NCBI GenBank assembly: GCA_034509755.1
Contig: CM067550.1
Location: 18,159,001 to 18,223,000 of the forward strand
DNA from: Anisodus tanguticus
Lineage: Eukaryota; Streptophyta; Magnoliopsida; Solanales; Solanaceae
DNA length: 64,000 bases
Direction: 5' to 3'
Below, one piece after another: positions 31,223 through 42,480 of the stretch. The translations under genes were made by a program, and so were the position numbers. How positions within the stretch are numbered: position 1 is the first letter of the stretch; the number at the start of each line of letters is the position of its first letter. A model generated the notes under the pieces. It saw nothing but the letters and a program-made list of their open reading frames with translations, was not told the origin of the DNA and searched no databases.

Positions 31223-31970
31223 GTGCAAAATTTTCTACATTATATGTTGATAAAGTTGCTAAAAAAAAGGTCTACTATGAGTAAAACATCTTACATGTTA
31301 TGGAGTAGGCGTCTTAGTCAAATTTTTAAAGAAAGAATTGAGCGATTGGTAAAGGAAAATATTTTATCTGTTCTTGATCCAAAAATAAATAAAACTTGTG
31401 TTGACAATGTCAAAGGTAAAATGACCAACGTTAAAAGGCAGGGTTCCACTAGGAGCTCTGAACTCTTGAAAATTATTTATACTGATATTAGTGGACCTTA
31501 TGTACCTACTTTGACCAATGACAAGTATTTTATTACTTTTATTGATGACTTTTCTAGATATTATTATATATACCTTTTAAAAAAGAAGTCTGAAGCACTT
31601 GATAACTTTAATTTTTTAAAACTGAAGTAGAAAAATAGCTTGAGAAGTTCATTAAGACAGTGACGTCTGACCGTGGGGGTGAGTGCTATGAAAATTATGA
31701 TGAGTCTGATCAATGTATGGGAACTTTTGCTTTATTTTTACAAGAATGTGTGATAGTATGACAACACACCATGCCAGGTACTCCTGAGCAGAATGGCGTG
31801 GCTGAAAGACGAAATCGTACTCTCATGAAAATGGTGAGAAGTATGATGTCAAGGACTAGCCTGCATGAGTCTCTTTGGGTGAAGCTTTAAAAACATCTAC
31901 TTATATGCCAAATAGAGTTCCTACAAAATCTGTCTCTAAATTCATTTTGAACTCTGGACAATCCGAAAAT
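31223..31970 (+). pseudogene. Copia I integrase core
   Basis: The open piece 31223-31630 contains the end of the zinc-binding region (HARLGH-like sequence replaced by a LWSRRLSQIFKERI block), then KIIYTDISGPY with the first catalytic Asp and YFITFIDDFSRYYYIYLL. A TAG at 31630 follows. The frame continues with VTSDRGGECYENYD (second Asp), a stop at about 31758, then GTPEQNGVAERRNRTL with the catalytic Glu. All three DDE residues remain despite the stops. Confidence 0.85.
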
Positions 31971-32368
31971 CTAGCTTGAACCATTTTTATATTGGTAGAT
32001 ATCCGGTTGAAATTCGTATTTATACACCTACTGAAAAGAAGACTGATTCTAAAACTATCAGTTGTTTCTTCAAAGGCTATCCTGATCACTCTAAAGGTTT
32101 TAGATTTTTCTGTTCTGGGCATGGCACAAGAATCGTTGAGTCTATTAATACAAAATTTCTTGAGCATGATGTTTGTGATTGTGATTGTACTTGTGGCAAG
32201 GAAATTGAGTTGGAAGAAAAAGAAGTCATTATTTATGTGCCTATTATACATGAAATTGTGGTAAACCAACCCTTTCATGAGGGGGAGAATTTAGGAAACA
32301 ATGATAGAAATCATGCAGTCCTTGAACATAATAAAAATACTGAACCACCTTGTAGATCACAAAGATAA
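31971..32368 (+). pseudogene. Copia I integrase C-terminal region
   Basis: A 130-codon open piece: YIGRYPVEIRIYTPTEKKTD, then KTISCFFKGYPDHSKGFRFF, RIVESINTKFLEHD and an acidic stretch (EIELEEKEVIIYVP), ending SQR. This is the domain after the integrase core that leads to the linker. An upstream frameshift separates it from the core. Confidence 0.8.
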
Positions 32369-32880
32369 AGAAGATTTGCCCTTTCTGATAATTTTATCGT
32401 GTATGTGATTGAAAATCTTAGTGACAATGGAGAACTGACTGATCATTTATCATATACTCAAGCTCTTTTCTTTTCCTATGTTTACAAATGGTGTGAGGCA
32501 ATGAAAGATGAAATGTGATGCATGGAACACAATGAAGTGTGGGAGTTAATAGAGTTGCATGTAGATTTCAAACCTATTGGTTGCAAATGGATGTTAAACT
32601 TATTTTCCTCAATGGTAGCTTGTGTGAAGAAGTTTACATGTTTCAGCTTGAATTATTTGACGAAGTTGATACAGAACATCTAGTGTGTAAGCTTAACAAA
32701 TTCATATGTGGGCTTAATCAAGCCTCCAGAAAATGGTACTTAAAATTTGATAAAATCATTACGGAATACAAATTTGTGAAAAATAAGCTTGATGAATGTG
32801 TCTATATCAAAATTGCCAATAATATTATATTTTTATATTGGCTGAAGGTGTTATTTTTTTGGAAGAGTGAGAAATAGGGT
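32369..32880 (+). pseudogene. Copia I reverse transcriptase remnant
   Basis: The start is recognisable as YKWCEAMKDEM and EHNEVWELIEL, then VDFKPIGCKW. The open piece 32539-32877 then jumps to MDVKLIFLNGSLCEEVYMFQ (first catalytic Asp), then VCKLNKFICGLNQASRKWYLKF and DECVYIKIANNIIFLYW. The block that should hold YVDD is lost between IIFLYW and the RNase H part. Two large deletions leave it inactive. Confidence 0.82.
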
Positions 32881-33230
32881 ATCACTTCTACATCCACAAT
32901 GAAAGCAGAATTTATCGTTTGTTTTGAGACTGCTTCACGTGTTGTCTTGATGAAGAATTTTCTGAATAAATTACAAGTTGTGAATTTATATCTAAGTAGT
33001 GCCCATCATTTGTCAGTTCCTTGTGTCTTTCTTTAAGAATAAAAAGGAGGATAGGAGGCTCTAAGCATGTTATTCTTAATTATCTTAAGGTTAGAGACAT
33101 GGTAAATGAAGGTGATATATGTATTGAGCATATTAACACAGAATCTATAGTGGCTGATCATTTAACTAAAGGTCTTAGGTCTGTGGTGTTTAATAAACAT
33201 GCTCAAAATATGGGTGTTAGAATTTTTTGA
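32881..33230 (+). pseudogene. Copia I RNase H remnant
   Basis: STMKAEFIVCFETAS carries the catalytic Glu, then VLMKNFLNKLQVV. After a frame change the C-terminal frame ends IEHINTESIVADHLTKGL and FNKHAQNMGVRIF, the usual ending of Copia polyproteins. The first Asp block is missing. Confidence 0.82.
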
Positions 33231-33526
33231 TGCATTTAGTCCGTGAGAGTTACTTTATAATTGCTGACTGAGATAATGCTTTTAATAAATTTAATTTCTT
33301 ATCCTTAAATACAAGCTTGTGTTGTTTGATATTTGTCATGCTTATTGACTAACATGTTTACTTGTTTATTTATTGATTCCAATTGGATATGACATAAACT
33401 CATGGTATCTTTGAGTTTAGCTACTCGTTGCCTTGATTATCCCGGATAAGGCACAAGAAAAATCTTCTGAGGTGATATGATTATGGTGTCACTTGGAGGC
33501 TCCAGAGGTGATGTGGTTTAATGTCA
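33231..33526 (+). other. Copia I 3' untranslated region
   Basis: Non-coding sequence between the RNase H stop and the 3' LTR, with GGTGATATG/GGTGATGTGG repeats just before the LTR. Confidence 0.7.
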
Positions 33527-33927
33527 CTTGAAATTTGGACTTGTGTTAATTGGTTATAGCCTGAAAGGATAGTGATGCAGATGGATTAATAAAAGGCCTT
33601 AATATTAAATTATTATATGTGTGAATAAGCTATGTCCAATAACGATTGGCCTGTGATGGATAGGCACTCTCTATAAATAGAGGTCAACCCCCCTTTCCAC
33701 AGCTATTGGAAAACCCTAGCATATTCTTTTCTTGAATATGTGGTATAGTGGTTGACGTCCCATCGGTCGAGATAACTAGTTGATCGTAAAAGTTGTCGGC
33801 TTAACCGCCGATTGCTTCCGCTATAGAAATAATGGAGATAAACGGTACACTTTCTTTATCCTATCTCAAGACTATGTTTATAATTGTGTCTTAATTTATG
33901 CTATGACTACGAATAAATTATCTTACA
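33527..33927 (+). repeat. 3' LTR of Copia I
   Basis: Colinear with 24449-24876 from GAAATTTGGACTTGTGTTAA to AATTATCTTACA. The first two or three bases (TGT) are mutated. It lacks the long pyrimidine run of the 5' copy. Confidence 0.9.
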
Positions 33928-34092
33928 CCACAGGCCAATGCCTGGTACTTCATCCGGGAGAAACGTATCATAAATGTTCTGGTCAAGAGTCACTCAATTG
34001 CTTTAGTGAAAATTGATGTCGGTATTGAAAACGTTCTTAGTTTCTTGACTTATTTATTTGTGACGTGAAATTTGTCGTTGGCAAAACAATTA
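33928..34092. other. Non-coding spacer
   Basis: Flank of Copia I; nothing recognisable. Confidence 0.5.
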
Positions 34093-34367
34093 CTCCCCCC
34101 GTCTAAAATTATTTGTCACTTTTTTTTATTTACACGCCATCTTAAGAAATATTAATTATGAGGGGTATTTGACCTACTTTACCTTTATTTATGTCTAATT
34201 TATAATATCTCTCCACTAAATATTTACTCTATTTATATGTCATCTCCATTAATGACAATGGTAAAATGGAGAAAAAATAATAAATTATGCCTTGAACTCA
34301 TAAAATAAAAAATAATTTGAGACAATTATTTTTAATAATCATGACAAATAATTTGAGACAGATGGAG
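34093..34367. mobile_element. Stowaway-like MITE
   Basis: The left end CTCCCCCCGTCTAAAATTATT and right end AATAATTTGAGACAGATGGAG are flanked by TA. The interior matches 16378-16653. Confidence 0.88.
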
Positions 34368-35490
34368 TATTTAGTTGTTGCATTTTGGGCTTTGCTCAAA
34401 CGAAGCTACTTGATGGAATTAATTGGAAATTAATTCTTGCGAATTCCGTCTCAAATTAATTAGATACATTAATGTTCCAACCACACCAAATAGTTTCTGT
34501 TAATCGTCATTTTCTTCTTCAACTATTCACGAGCTCATGAGCAAAGAAAAAAAAGTAAAATAATATAACTCCTTTAAACAAAGCCAAGACAAGTGATGCC
34601 ATCCCAAATAGAAAAATATATCTTCATTAAGTAAAAATAACTAAATTTAGGTACATAATACAATATAGAAAAATGTGATTAACTGGGGGAGCACAGAATC
34701 TGCATGTCTATATCCAAAATGACAAAAATATGTTGCCTTTTTCAATATAATTCCGTGTGTAATGCTAAATATATTATTTTAATATATAGTAAAAAATCAT
34801 TACAATTTTTATTTTATTTTAAAAAATACCATAGACACAGTACAAGTTAATAATATTCTGTTTGGAAGGAAGAAAACAAAGCAAAATCAGACATGATGGA
34901 GGTCACGGGTGTGAGTTTTGATTTTGAGTAGTAGTACCTAATATCCATCGCAACAAGCTTAGGAATTGCTTTTTTATTCTATTTTTTGGTTTTATTATAG
35001 TCAGTTGAAAATATATTTTTGGGGATTTTTGTTGTTTGTAAGTTAGTGAGTACAATAGTAGTAATTTAAGGCGTGATATGATATCTCTACTTAAAGTGAC
35101 AGGAAAAAATAACATGTGTACTACATGCACAAAAAATGCCAGAATTCAAGTTAGATTCTTCAATTCCCTAGGTCTCATAGTTTTTTTATCGGGTGATCTT
35201 CAACAAAATTGTTGTATTTTTGCAATCAAAGAAGCATATTTTTATTTTCTTAATGATATTCTTAAGATGCCTCTGACATGAATTAATTATATCGATTTAT
35301 TTTTTTATTGAAGTGTATGACTATCTCATAAAAAACTTAAGTTGTTAGAGAGAAGCACACTTTTACTATATTCTCAACTAACAGAACTTCGGAGGGTCAC
35401 TTTTGCTAATACTCGAGCAGTTTCTTAAAACCTCGCTCAGTTCAGTTGCTTGAATAACGATCCTTTAAAATCACTACACTAATCTATATT
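34368..35490. other. Non-coding spacer
   Basis: AT-rich sequence with no supported gene or element. Open frames here are short and have no recognisable motif. Confidence 0.5.
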
Positions 35491-35495
35491 TAGTA

Positions 35496-35530
35496 TTAAC
35501 GTGTATTACTAAATATGGTCCTATATCTCA
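35496..35530 (+). repeat. Remnant of the 5' LTR of Copia D
   Basis: TATTAACGTGTATTACTAAATATGGTCC matches the start of the 3' LTR at 39130, then the sequence jumps into the end of gag. Confidence 0.82.
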
Positions 35531-36091
35531 GGCCAGTCAATGGGCCACATTAATCCGGCCCTATTTCCTGGAGCCCAGTAGTCCGCTCCAGGCCTCTCCC
35601 AATCCAGTTTGGGCCCGGCTTTCGTCACATTGATTCCTCGGCAGCCCGATAATGCGTGGTATATGGATCGGGCGCCACGTCTCACCACCAACAATTCTGG
35701 TAATCTTTCTCAACTGCGAAGTTTAAATACTCCACAATCTATTATGGTTGAAAGCGGTCATCACATTCCAATTCAAGGGTTTGGCCACACATTAACCCCA
35801 CCACCACATCCCCATTTCTCCCTGAATAACGTCTTATATGCTCCTACCATTATCAAAAGCCTAATCTTTGTTAGGAAATTTGCCACCAATAATTTTGTAT
35901 CAATTAACTTTGACCCATTTGGATTTTCTATAACGAACCTCCGTACCGGGAAACTCCTTAGGAGATGCAATAGTGAGGGTGATCTCTATCCTTTCCTATC
36001 CATGTCCGCTGCTAGTGTCAACCCTTCCACATCGCTAATTGCCCATGTCACTCCTCCCACCGCTTTAGCAACAATTTCTCCGTCAACCTGA
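35531..36091 (+). pseudogene. Copia D gag end and protease
   Basis: The frame 35609-36091 contains NAWYMDRAPRLTTNNSGNLSQ. Compared with J (WYMDTGTTSHLTNNFGNLSQ), one base and then two bases are lost within about 25 bp. This restores the frame but replaces the catalytic Asp-Thr-Gly with Asp-Arg-Ala. Downstream the block HHIPIQGFGHTLTPPPHPHF, VLYAPTIIKSLIFVRKF and DLYPFLSM is intact. A protease without its DTG triplet cannot be active. Confidence 0.88.
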
Positions 36092-37000
36092 CACAATAGA
36101 CTTGGACACCAAGGAGCCCCTGTTTTTAATTTTCTTAGAAATAATAATTTAATTCGTTGTCATAATGGAAAATTTGCTCAACAATATCTTTCTTGTCCCT
36201 TAGGCAAATATATTCGCCTTCCGTTTCAGTCTTCTTCAAGTGTTACGTATTCTTCCTTTGACATTGTTCGTGCAGATTTATGAACATCTCCCATTACTAG
36301 CTCACTGGGTCATAAATTTTCTCTCGTCTTATTAGATGACTTTTCTCACTTTGTCTGGATCTATCAGCTTAAATTCAAGTCTGAAGTGTTCATCAAGTTT
36401 CTTGCATTCCGTGTCTATGTCAAAACACAATTTGAAAAAGACATAAAATCGCTTTAATGTGATAACGGTCGTGAGTTCCATAATTTCGCGTTTCACATTT
36501 TTTCTCTACTAATGGCATGGTTTTCCAGTTCTCGTGTCCCCACACCTCCTCCCAAAATGACAAGGCCGAACGAATCATTCGCACTATCAATAACATGGTT
36601 CGTACGATCCTATTTTATGCCTTTCTCCCCTACCTTTTGGGTCTATGCTGTGAAAATGGCCGAATATATTCTAAATATTTTGCCCACTCAGACTCTCCAA
36701 AATAGAACACCCACCGAAATTCTATTTCGTAGGATCCCAACTTATGAGCACTTACGAATTTTTGGCTGCCTATGCTACCCGAATCTTGCCTCCACAGGCC
36801 CGCATAAGCTTGCACCCCGCACCACCCCTTGTGTGTTCTTAGGTTTTCCACCTAATCGTAGGGGATATCTGTGCTACGACTTGTCTTCCCACAAAATCAT
36901 TGTCTCACATCACGTCACGTTTGACGAAGCAATATTCTCATTTGCAAATATCCAAAAATTCCAGAATTCGGATTACACATTTTTAGATGAGTCTGACACA
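36092..37000 (+). pseudogene. Copia D integrase
   Basis: The zinc-binding and core parts (36092-36510) are broken by many stops; pieces resembling the SCPLGKY, SSLGHKF and DNGREF blocks are spread over frames. From 36512 the frame is open: NILPTQTLQNRTPTEILF, EHLRIFGCLCYPNLA, CVFLGFPPNRRGYLCYDL and IIVSHHVTFDEAIFSFA, the region after the catalytic Glu. The HTSSQNDKAERIIRTINN stretch, carrying that Glu, lies in the overlapping frame 36517-36705, so a frameshift lies near 36700. Confidence 0.85.
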
Positions 37001-37660
37001 TCACCGCTTCTCCGCCTAGATCTCGGCCGCGTTGTCACTATTCCGACAACAGCCACTATACCCACTGCCTCTGCGCAGTCTCCTCTCGGTCAGGCCACCA
37101 CTGCCGATGTCGACAGTCCTACTGGTCAACATAGGTCACCGCCGATTTCCCTCATCATCACCGACAATTGGCTCACTGCTCCTTTGTCTCAGCCAGTCAA
37201 CACATCTCCCACTCCCAGGCAACCACAACCAAAAACCACTATGCCGCTGTCACCAACTGCCAACATTTCGACAATTGTACCCTTCCCGAAAATAGTACCA
37301 AACTGTACCTGCAACCAGAACCCTGCCAACCCATCACTGCCACTGGACACGACATTGACTCCCTTACAACCACCCGATATGCCCAGACCGTCACCCCCAC
37401 CAACCATCGACTCGGTACCCGGTCCCGTCACCCAACACGACCAAGAACTCACCATTAGTGCAGTTACCAATAACCTGACAAATCCTCACTTAAACAGTCA
37501 CCATACCTGTTGCCCCTACACATCGTATGGAAACCCATGCCCAATACGGGATTTTCAAACCCAAAAGCCATTTCAACCTATCCACCCAAACCATTTCCCC
37601 AATTCCCATAAACGCAAACTTAGCCAAACTAGATCCAAATTGGAATGCGGCTATGTGTGA
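37001..37660 (+). pseudogene. Copia D Pro/Thr-rich linker
   Basis: Continuation of the open frame 36512-37660 (382 codons in total). Low-complexity Pro/Thr/Ser sequence (TTMPLSPTANISTIVPF, TPLQPPDMPRPSPPPT) between integrase and RT. J has the equivalent at 47.3-48.0 kb. The exceptional length of this frame reflects low stop density in C-rich DNA, not selection. Confidence 0.75.
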
Positions 37661-38500
37661 GAAATTTAATGCTTTAATAAAACAACACACTTGGGATTTG
37701 GTCCTAGGCCGAAGGGGGTGAATGTGATCCGATGCATGTGATTTTTTCGTCACAAATACAGAGACAGTGGTGATCTAGAGAGATATAAGGCGAGATTTGT
37801 GGCTAATGGCACTAATTAGCAGGAGAGTATTGATTGTGGTAATACGTTCAGTCCGGTTGTCAAACCGGCTACCATTCGCACAGTTCTGAGTATTGTTATG
37901 GGTAAGCATTAGCCGATTCATCAGCTTGATGTGAAGAGTGCGTTTCTACATGAGGATTTGAAATAAACTGTTTACATGCACCAGTCATCTAGATTTGTCT
38001 ATCCAGCTACCCCTCAGTATGTATGTCATCTCCGTAAGTCACTTTATGGTTTAAAACAGGCCCCTAGAGCATAGTATGATCGCTTTGCACAATACATTAT
38101 GCGGATTGGGTTTGTATGCAGCAAGTGTGATAATTCTATATTAGTAACATTGCTTATTTGTTGTTATATGTAGATGACACTGTGCTCACTGCCTCCTCTG
38201 ATTTGTTGAAAAATGAGATCATTGCATTCCTTAAAACCGAATTTGCTATGACTGACTTGGGGAAGTTAAGTTATTTTTTAGGGATATCGGTGACTAGATC
38301 TGCAGATACTATGTTTTTGTGTCAGCACAAATTTGAAGAAGAGATAGTATAGAGGGCTAAAATGGTGAATTATACGATAATGTCCACCCCGGTTGACTCT
38401 AAATCAAAACTTAGTGCAGTTGATGGTGATCAAGTGTATGATCCCACCCTCTGCAGGAGTCTTGCAGGTGCACTACAATATCTTACTTTCACCAGGCCTG
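37661..38500 (+). pseudogene. Copia D reverse transcriptase
   Basis: Recognisable blocks with stops between them: NTFSPVVKPATIRTVLSI, IHQLDVKSAFLHEDL (first catalytic Asp kept), SLYGLKQAPRA, then the open piece 38158-38352 with LLYVDDTVLTASSD (YVDD intact), EFAMTDLGKLSYFLGISVT and CQHKFEEEIV before a TAG. A frame change precedes YVDD. Dead through stops, but its active-site residues survive. Confidence 0.88.
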
Positions 38501-39136
38501 ATATTGCTTAAGTTGTTCAGCATGTATGCTTATTGATGCATACCCCCAAAGAGCCTCATTTTATTGCTCTTAAACGTATCATTCAATATGTTAAGGGCAC
38601 ACTTGATTATGGATTGCATTTATACCCCTCAGCACCGATCGAATTATTATCATACATAAATGTTGATTGGACAGGTTGTCCGGACACGCGACGCTCCACC
38701 TCCGGCTACTGTGTGTTCTTAGGGGATAATCTCATTTCTTGGTCTGCCAAGAGGCAAGCCACCTTATCCCGTTCGAGTGTAGAAGCAGAGTATAGAGGCA
38801 TTGCAAATGTTATTGCTGAGATCTGGTGGATTCGAAACCTTATTTTGGAGCTTCAGTATCCCTTGCGTAAGGCGTCTTTGGTTTATTATGATAACATATC
38901 CGCCATATATTTATCTCATAATCCGGTTCAGCATCAGTGAACCAAGCACATTGAGATGGATATATACTTTGATCGTGAGAAGGTTGCTCTCGGTCATATT
39001 AAGGTGTTGCATGTGCCTTCTTCATATCATTATGTGGATATCTTCACGAAAGGTCTTTCTAGACAGTTATTTCTCGACTTCAGATCTAGTCTTAGCGTCC
39101 GGCCTCCTTCCGCTCCGACTAAGGGGGTGTATTAAC
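38501..39136 (+). pseudogene. Copia D RNase H
   Basis: The open piece 38533-38940 reads LKRIIQYVKGTLDYGLHLY and SYINVDWTGCPDTRRSTSGYC, where Asn replaces the usual Asp of TDADW. Then come SAKRQATLSRSSVEAEYRG (Glu kept) and YYDNISAIYLS (Asp kept). A TGA after NPVQHQ interrupts. The end (DIFTKGL-type and SVRPPSAPTKGVY) continues to 39135 and overlaps the purine tract. Confidence 0.85.
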
Positions 39137-39231
39137 GTTTATTACTAAATATGGTCCATATATTCTGTAATATTTAGTGTTGTATAATTATGGTAGATTT
39201 ATGATCCCTATTGTATTAGGATTCCATATTG

Positions 39232-39270
<39 letters not shown>

Positions 39271-39305
39271 ATTAATGAGAAAGACTCCCTAAGAGAGATT
39301 AACAC
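39128..39305 (+). repeat. 3' LTR of Copia D, first part
   Basis: It starts TGTATTAACGTTTATTACT after the tract AAGGGGG (39121-39127). It contains a (TA)n run at 39239-39267 and the GTATTAATGAGAAAGACTCC end block of this lineage. It is interrupted at 39305 by element C and completed at 43872-43885. Confidence 0.88.
39239..39267. repeat. (TA)n microsatellite
   Basis: About 14 uninterrupted TA units inside the Copia D LTR. Confidence 0.95.
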
Positions 39306-39524
39306 TGATAAATATATTGTGTATACACGGACTGGTATACAAGGAATCCGAAGTCAATATTGTAATTAAATTATTATACAAACTTACCATAGTTGTAGAA
39401 TTCTTGTACAAGTATAATTAGGATATTAGAAGTATAGTAGGAATAGGATTTTCCATATTTGGAGATTGTAAATTATATATATACCTATTCATTAATGAAA
39501 ATAATCAATATATTATTTCTTTCA
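39306..39524 (+). repeat. 5' LTR of Copia C
   Basis: It begins TGATAAATATATTGTGTATACAC and ends TTTCTTTCA. The R/U5 half matches A and B. U3 is short and contains the palindrome GTGTATACAC (39320-39329) and a TGGTATACA word. Confidence 0.85.
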
Positions 39525-39542
39525 TGATATCAGAAGTCTAGG
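39525..39542 (+). other. Primer-binding site of Copia C
   Basis: TGATATCAGAAGTCTAGG follows the LTR; one substitution from the site in B. Confidence 0.75.
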
Positions 39543-39686
39543 TCTAAAATACTTTCTCCCAAAAACACTTTCGCTCCTCTCAATTTCTGCTCGATTTTTG
39601 TGAACCCTTCTCGGTTTCCATGTACTTTTCCTCCTCTATTCCCAAATTTTCTTCCAAGTCCCTGATTCACTTATTCTTCTTTCGTT

Positions 39687-40660
39687 ATGTCTACATCAAA
39701 GAACATATTTTATCTTGCCCTTACAGTTTCCAACATCAAGGACCACATCCCTATTGTTCTTGAGATGGAAAATGTCCAATACGCGACGTGGGCGGAATTA
39801 TTCAAAGTTTACGCACACTCGCATCAAGTCATCCATCACATAATCCCCTCAGTAACTGGCGAGGAGAAGGTGCCTACCCCCGAGGATGATCCTACGTTAT
39901 GGACAACCCTTGATGCTACCGTTCTCCAGCACAATCTCTACAGACGTCTTGCAGACGATTATTGAATTCGACACTACGGCGATGGCTACTTGGAATAGGG
40001 TGCGTGATATATTCCAAGATAATAAAAATTCTCGTGATGTCACTCTTGAGTAGGAATTTTATCATATCAACATGAAAGATTTTCCTAACATCTCGACCTA
40101 TTGTAAAAGGCCGAAAAAATTGGTGGACCAACTTCGCAACGTTGGTGCGCCCGTTACCAATAATCATCTTGTTCTTCAAATGGTTGTTGGCCTTTCTGAG
40201 GCCTATAATGGCGTTAGAACACTACTTCGTCAAAGTAATCATCTGCCACCATTTTATCATGCCCGTTCCATGCTCATATTAAAAGAGGCCGGTTAGCTAA
40301 AAATGTGGCTACCGGAGCACATTCTGTCGTAATGATGACCACGTCAAACGATACTCACTCATTCTCCAAAAAATTGGGCTAAAACCATAACCACGGTGGA
40401 GACAAAAAGGGTAAAAATTATAAAAATAATGACAAAAATAGCGGTGGCAATCACGGTGGTAACATCAGCGGTGGGGGAGGACGGAACAGTGGCAGCAACA
40501 GCAGTGGACCTCGGAGTAGTGGGCTACAGGACAACTGGCCCCAATCGTGGCCCCCTGGCAGTGGGGCTGGGCCAGTGGCTATTGGCTTAACAACCCTTAT
40601 TTTTTGCCTACTCCTTATTCGGGAAACTGGGCTCAGTTCTAGCAAATTCCAGGCCCAGTT
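39687..40660 (+). pseudogene. Copia C gag
   Basis: The ATG at 39687 (MSTSKNIFYLALTVSNIKDH) opens a 92-codon frame through VQYATWAELFKVYAHSHQV and LWTTLDATVLQ, then changes frame. Later pieces are ATWNRVRDIFQDN, FPNISTYCKRPKKLVDQLRN (40072-40296), LVLQMVVGLSEAYNGVRTLL and ARSMLILKEAG. The end is a Gly/Asn/Lys stretch and a Gly/Pro-rich segment in shifted frames. No zinc knuckle is seen. Confidence 0.87.
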
Positions 40661-41040
40661 TCTCGATCTAAAATAGTGGAATGCGGTACAGTAATGGGTC
40701 GAGACAGCAGGCAAACCTGCTTGGGCCTCAGCCCCCGCAGGCCTTCCATGCTGCGGGACCAAATCCGATTTCGACTCCTACAGATATTGAAGCCGCAATG
40801 CGTACACTTCTCATATGACGTTCGACCAAGGTACTCTCTCGTCTTATTTCAATTTGAGCAAAAATTGTGGCATTATTGTTGGTAATGGGAATTCAATTCC
40901 AATTCGTGGTTATGGTCACACAAATCTATCTTTCCCACATCCACCTCTAATCTTGAAAAATGTCCTTCATGCCCCTCAATTAAAAATTTAGTGTTTGTCC
41001 GAAAATTCACAATTGATAATTGAGTTTCTGTTAATTTTGA
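40661..41040 (+). pseudogene. Copia C protease with active-site deletion
   Basis: The block that in B reads IEAAMHTLGLNPPDRNWYMD... is represented by IEAAMRTL, joined at about 40808 to the HMT/SDQGTLSS stretch. Roughly 45-50 bp are missing, including the catalytic Asp-Thr-Gly. The remainder (GIIVGNGNSIPIRGYGH, VRKFTIDN) is recognisable with stops. Confidence 0.85.
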
Positions 41041-42060
41041 TCATTTTGGGTTTTCTGTGAAGGATTTCAAGACAGAGATACCTCTAATGAGATGCAATAG
41101 TAGGGGAGAGATTTATCCAATCATAACCGCCACCACTTCCACGAGTCAAGCCATGCCGTCTACCTTTACCTGCTATTGCTCCTTCTTTGTGGCATGCACG
41201 TTTAGGTCGTCTATTATTTCTTCTCTGCATAGAAATAATTTTATTACTTGTAAGGGTACGTGTAGTACTCCACTTTTTCATTCTTGTCCGTTAGGGAAAT
41301 ATGTTAGATTACCGTTTGTAGCCTCTACTTTTCGTACTTTGATGTCTTTTGACATTATTCAAAGTGATTTATGGACATCTCCCGTTTTAAGTTCTTTGGG
41401 CCATCGTTATTATGTCTTATTTTTGGATAATTATTAATTTTTTGTGGACCTTTCCTTTATCCAAAAAGTCTCAAATTTTTTCCAGTTTCCTAAAATTTAG
41501 AGCATTCATCCGTGCCCAATTCGAATGGAAAATTTAAAATATTCAATGTGATAATGACAAAGAATATGATAATGGGCCGTTTCGGGAGTTTTGTGCAATT
41601 CATGGCATCACATTTCACTTTTCTTGTCCTCATACGTCCTCACAAAATGGAAAAACCGAAAGAAAAATTCGTTCCATTAATAATATTGTCCGCACCCTGT
41701 TAGCCCATGCTTCCTTACCTCAATCCTTTTGGCATCATGCATTACAAATGACTACATATCTCTTTAACATCCTCCCTAACAAAAACCTAGCATATCATTC
41801 CCCACTTAAAATTCTTTACAATAAAGATCCTTCATATTCTCACCTTAGGGTGTTTAGGTGTTTATGCTATCATCTGTTTCCATCCACTACAATTAACAAA
41901 CTTCAAGCCCGTTCTACTGCTTGTGTGTTTTTGGGTTATCCATCTAATCATCGTGGTTACAAGTGTTTCAATTTATCTTCTAATAGAATCATAATTAGTC
42001 GCCATGTTATTTTTGATGAAACTCAATTTCCTTTTGCTAAAGTGTCTAGTTCCGTGCCTA
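41041..42060 (+). pseudogene. Copia C integrase
   Basis: The open piece 41057-41437 has DFKTEIPLMRCNSRGEIYPI, then a damaged zinc-binding segment (the HARLGHP block is reduced to ACTFRSSI), CKGTCSTPLFHSCPLGKYV and IIQSDLWTS with the first catalytic Asp. Stops fill 41438-41745. From 41748 the region after the core is open: NILPNKNLAYHSPLKIL, CVFLGYPSNHRGYKCFNLSS and RHVIFDETQFPFA. The second Asp and Glu lie in the broken middle part. It retains the 530 bp that B has lost. Confidence 0.87.
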
Positions 42061-42480
42061 GTTCGTATAATTTTTTGGATGACGAGGTGTCACCATATAT
42101 TATTCACCATTTATCTGAATTGTCCAGTGATCAAAATACGTCAGCAGGCCCACTGCCTGCTGGCCCACAAAATATCGTCCCCACTGGTCCAGTTCGTCAC
42201 TGCACAAATAGTCTGCACAGTGGGCCTATATCAAGGACCAGTACCGATTTCGGTATTGTTTCCTAGCCCCGGCCCACTTCCGATTCTGCGTTAGTCCCGA
42301 TTTCAAGTCCAGTTGTTGGGCCAGCAGGCATTGTCTGTCATTGCCCCACATATTGCCTAAAATCCACTCAATTCTATCTCGAGTCAAGGGCCCATTACTC
42401 GTAGCTGAAAGGGTATTTTAAAACCAAAACGATATTTTAATCTTAATTCTAATGTCCTTAAATCCCCACTACCACGTAAC
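42061..42480 (+). other. Copia C linker between integrase and RT
   Basis: Pro/Thr/Ser-rich continuation (AGPLPAGPQNIVPTGPV) ending at 42266, then interrupted non-coding sequence. Confidence 0.65.

Larger units (their letters stand above)
24449..33927 (+). mobile_element. Copia element I (lineage 4) with nested insertions
   Basis: LTRs at 24449-24876 and 33527-33927 bracket a plus-strand Copia element. The order is leader, gag with zinc knuckle, protease, integrase, RT and RNase H (about 30.3-33.2 kb). The leader is interrupted from 24977 to 29698 by pieces of three other Copia elements (E, F, G). Flanking bases CTACA (24444-24448) and CCACA (33928-33932) may be a one-mismatch target duplication. 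All domains carry stops. Confidence 0.85.

Noticed and set aside
31901..32278. Minus-strand 125-codon frame
   Set aside because: Opposite-strand shadow of the Copia I integrase C-terminal frame, which has clear motif support.
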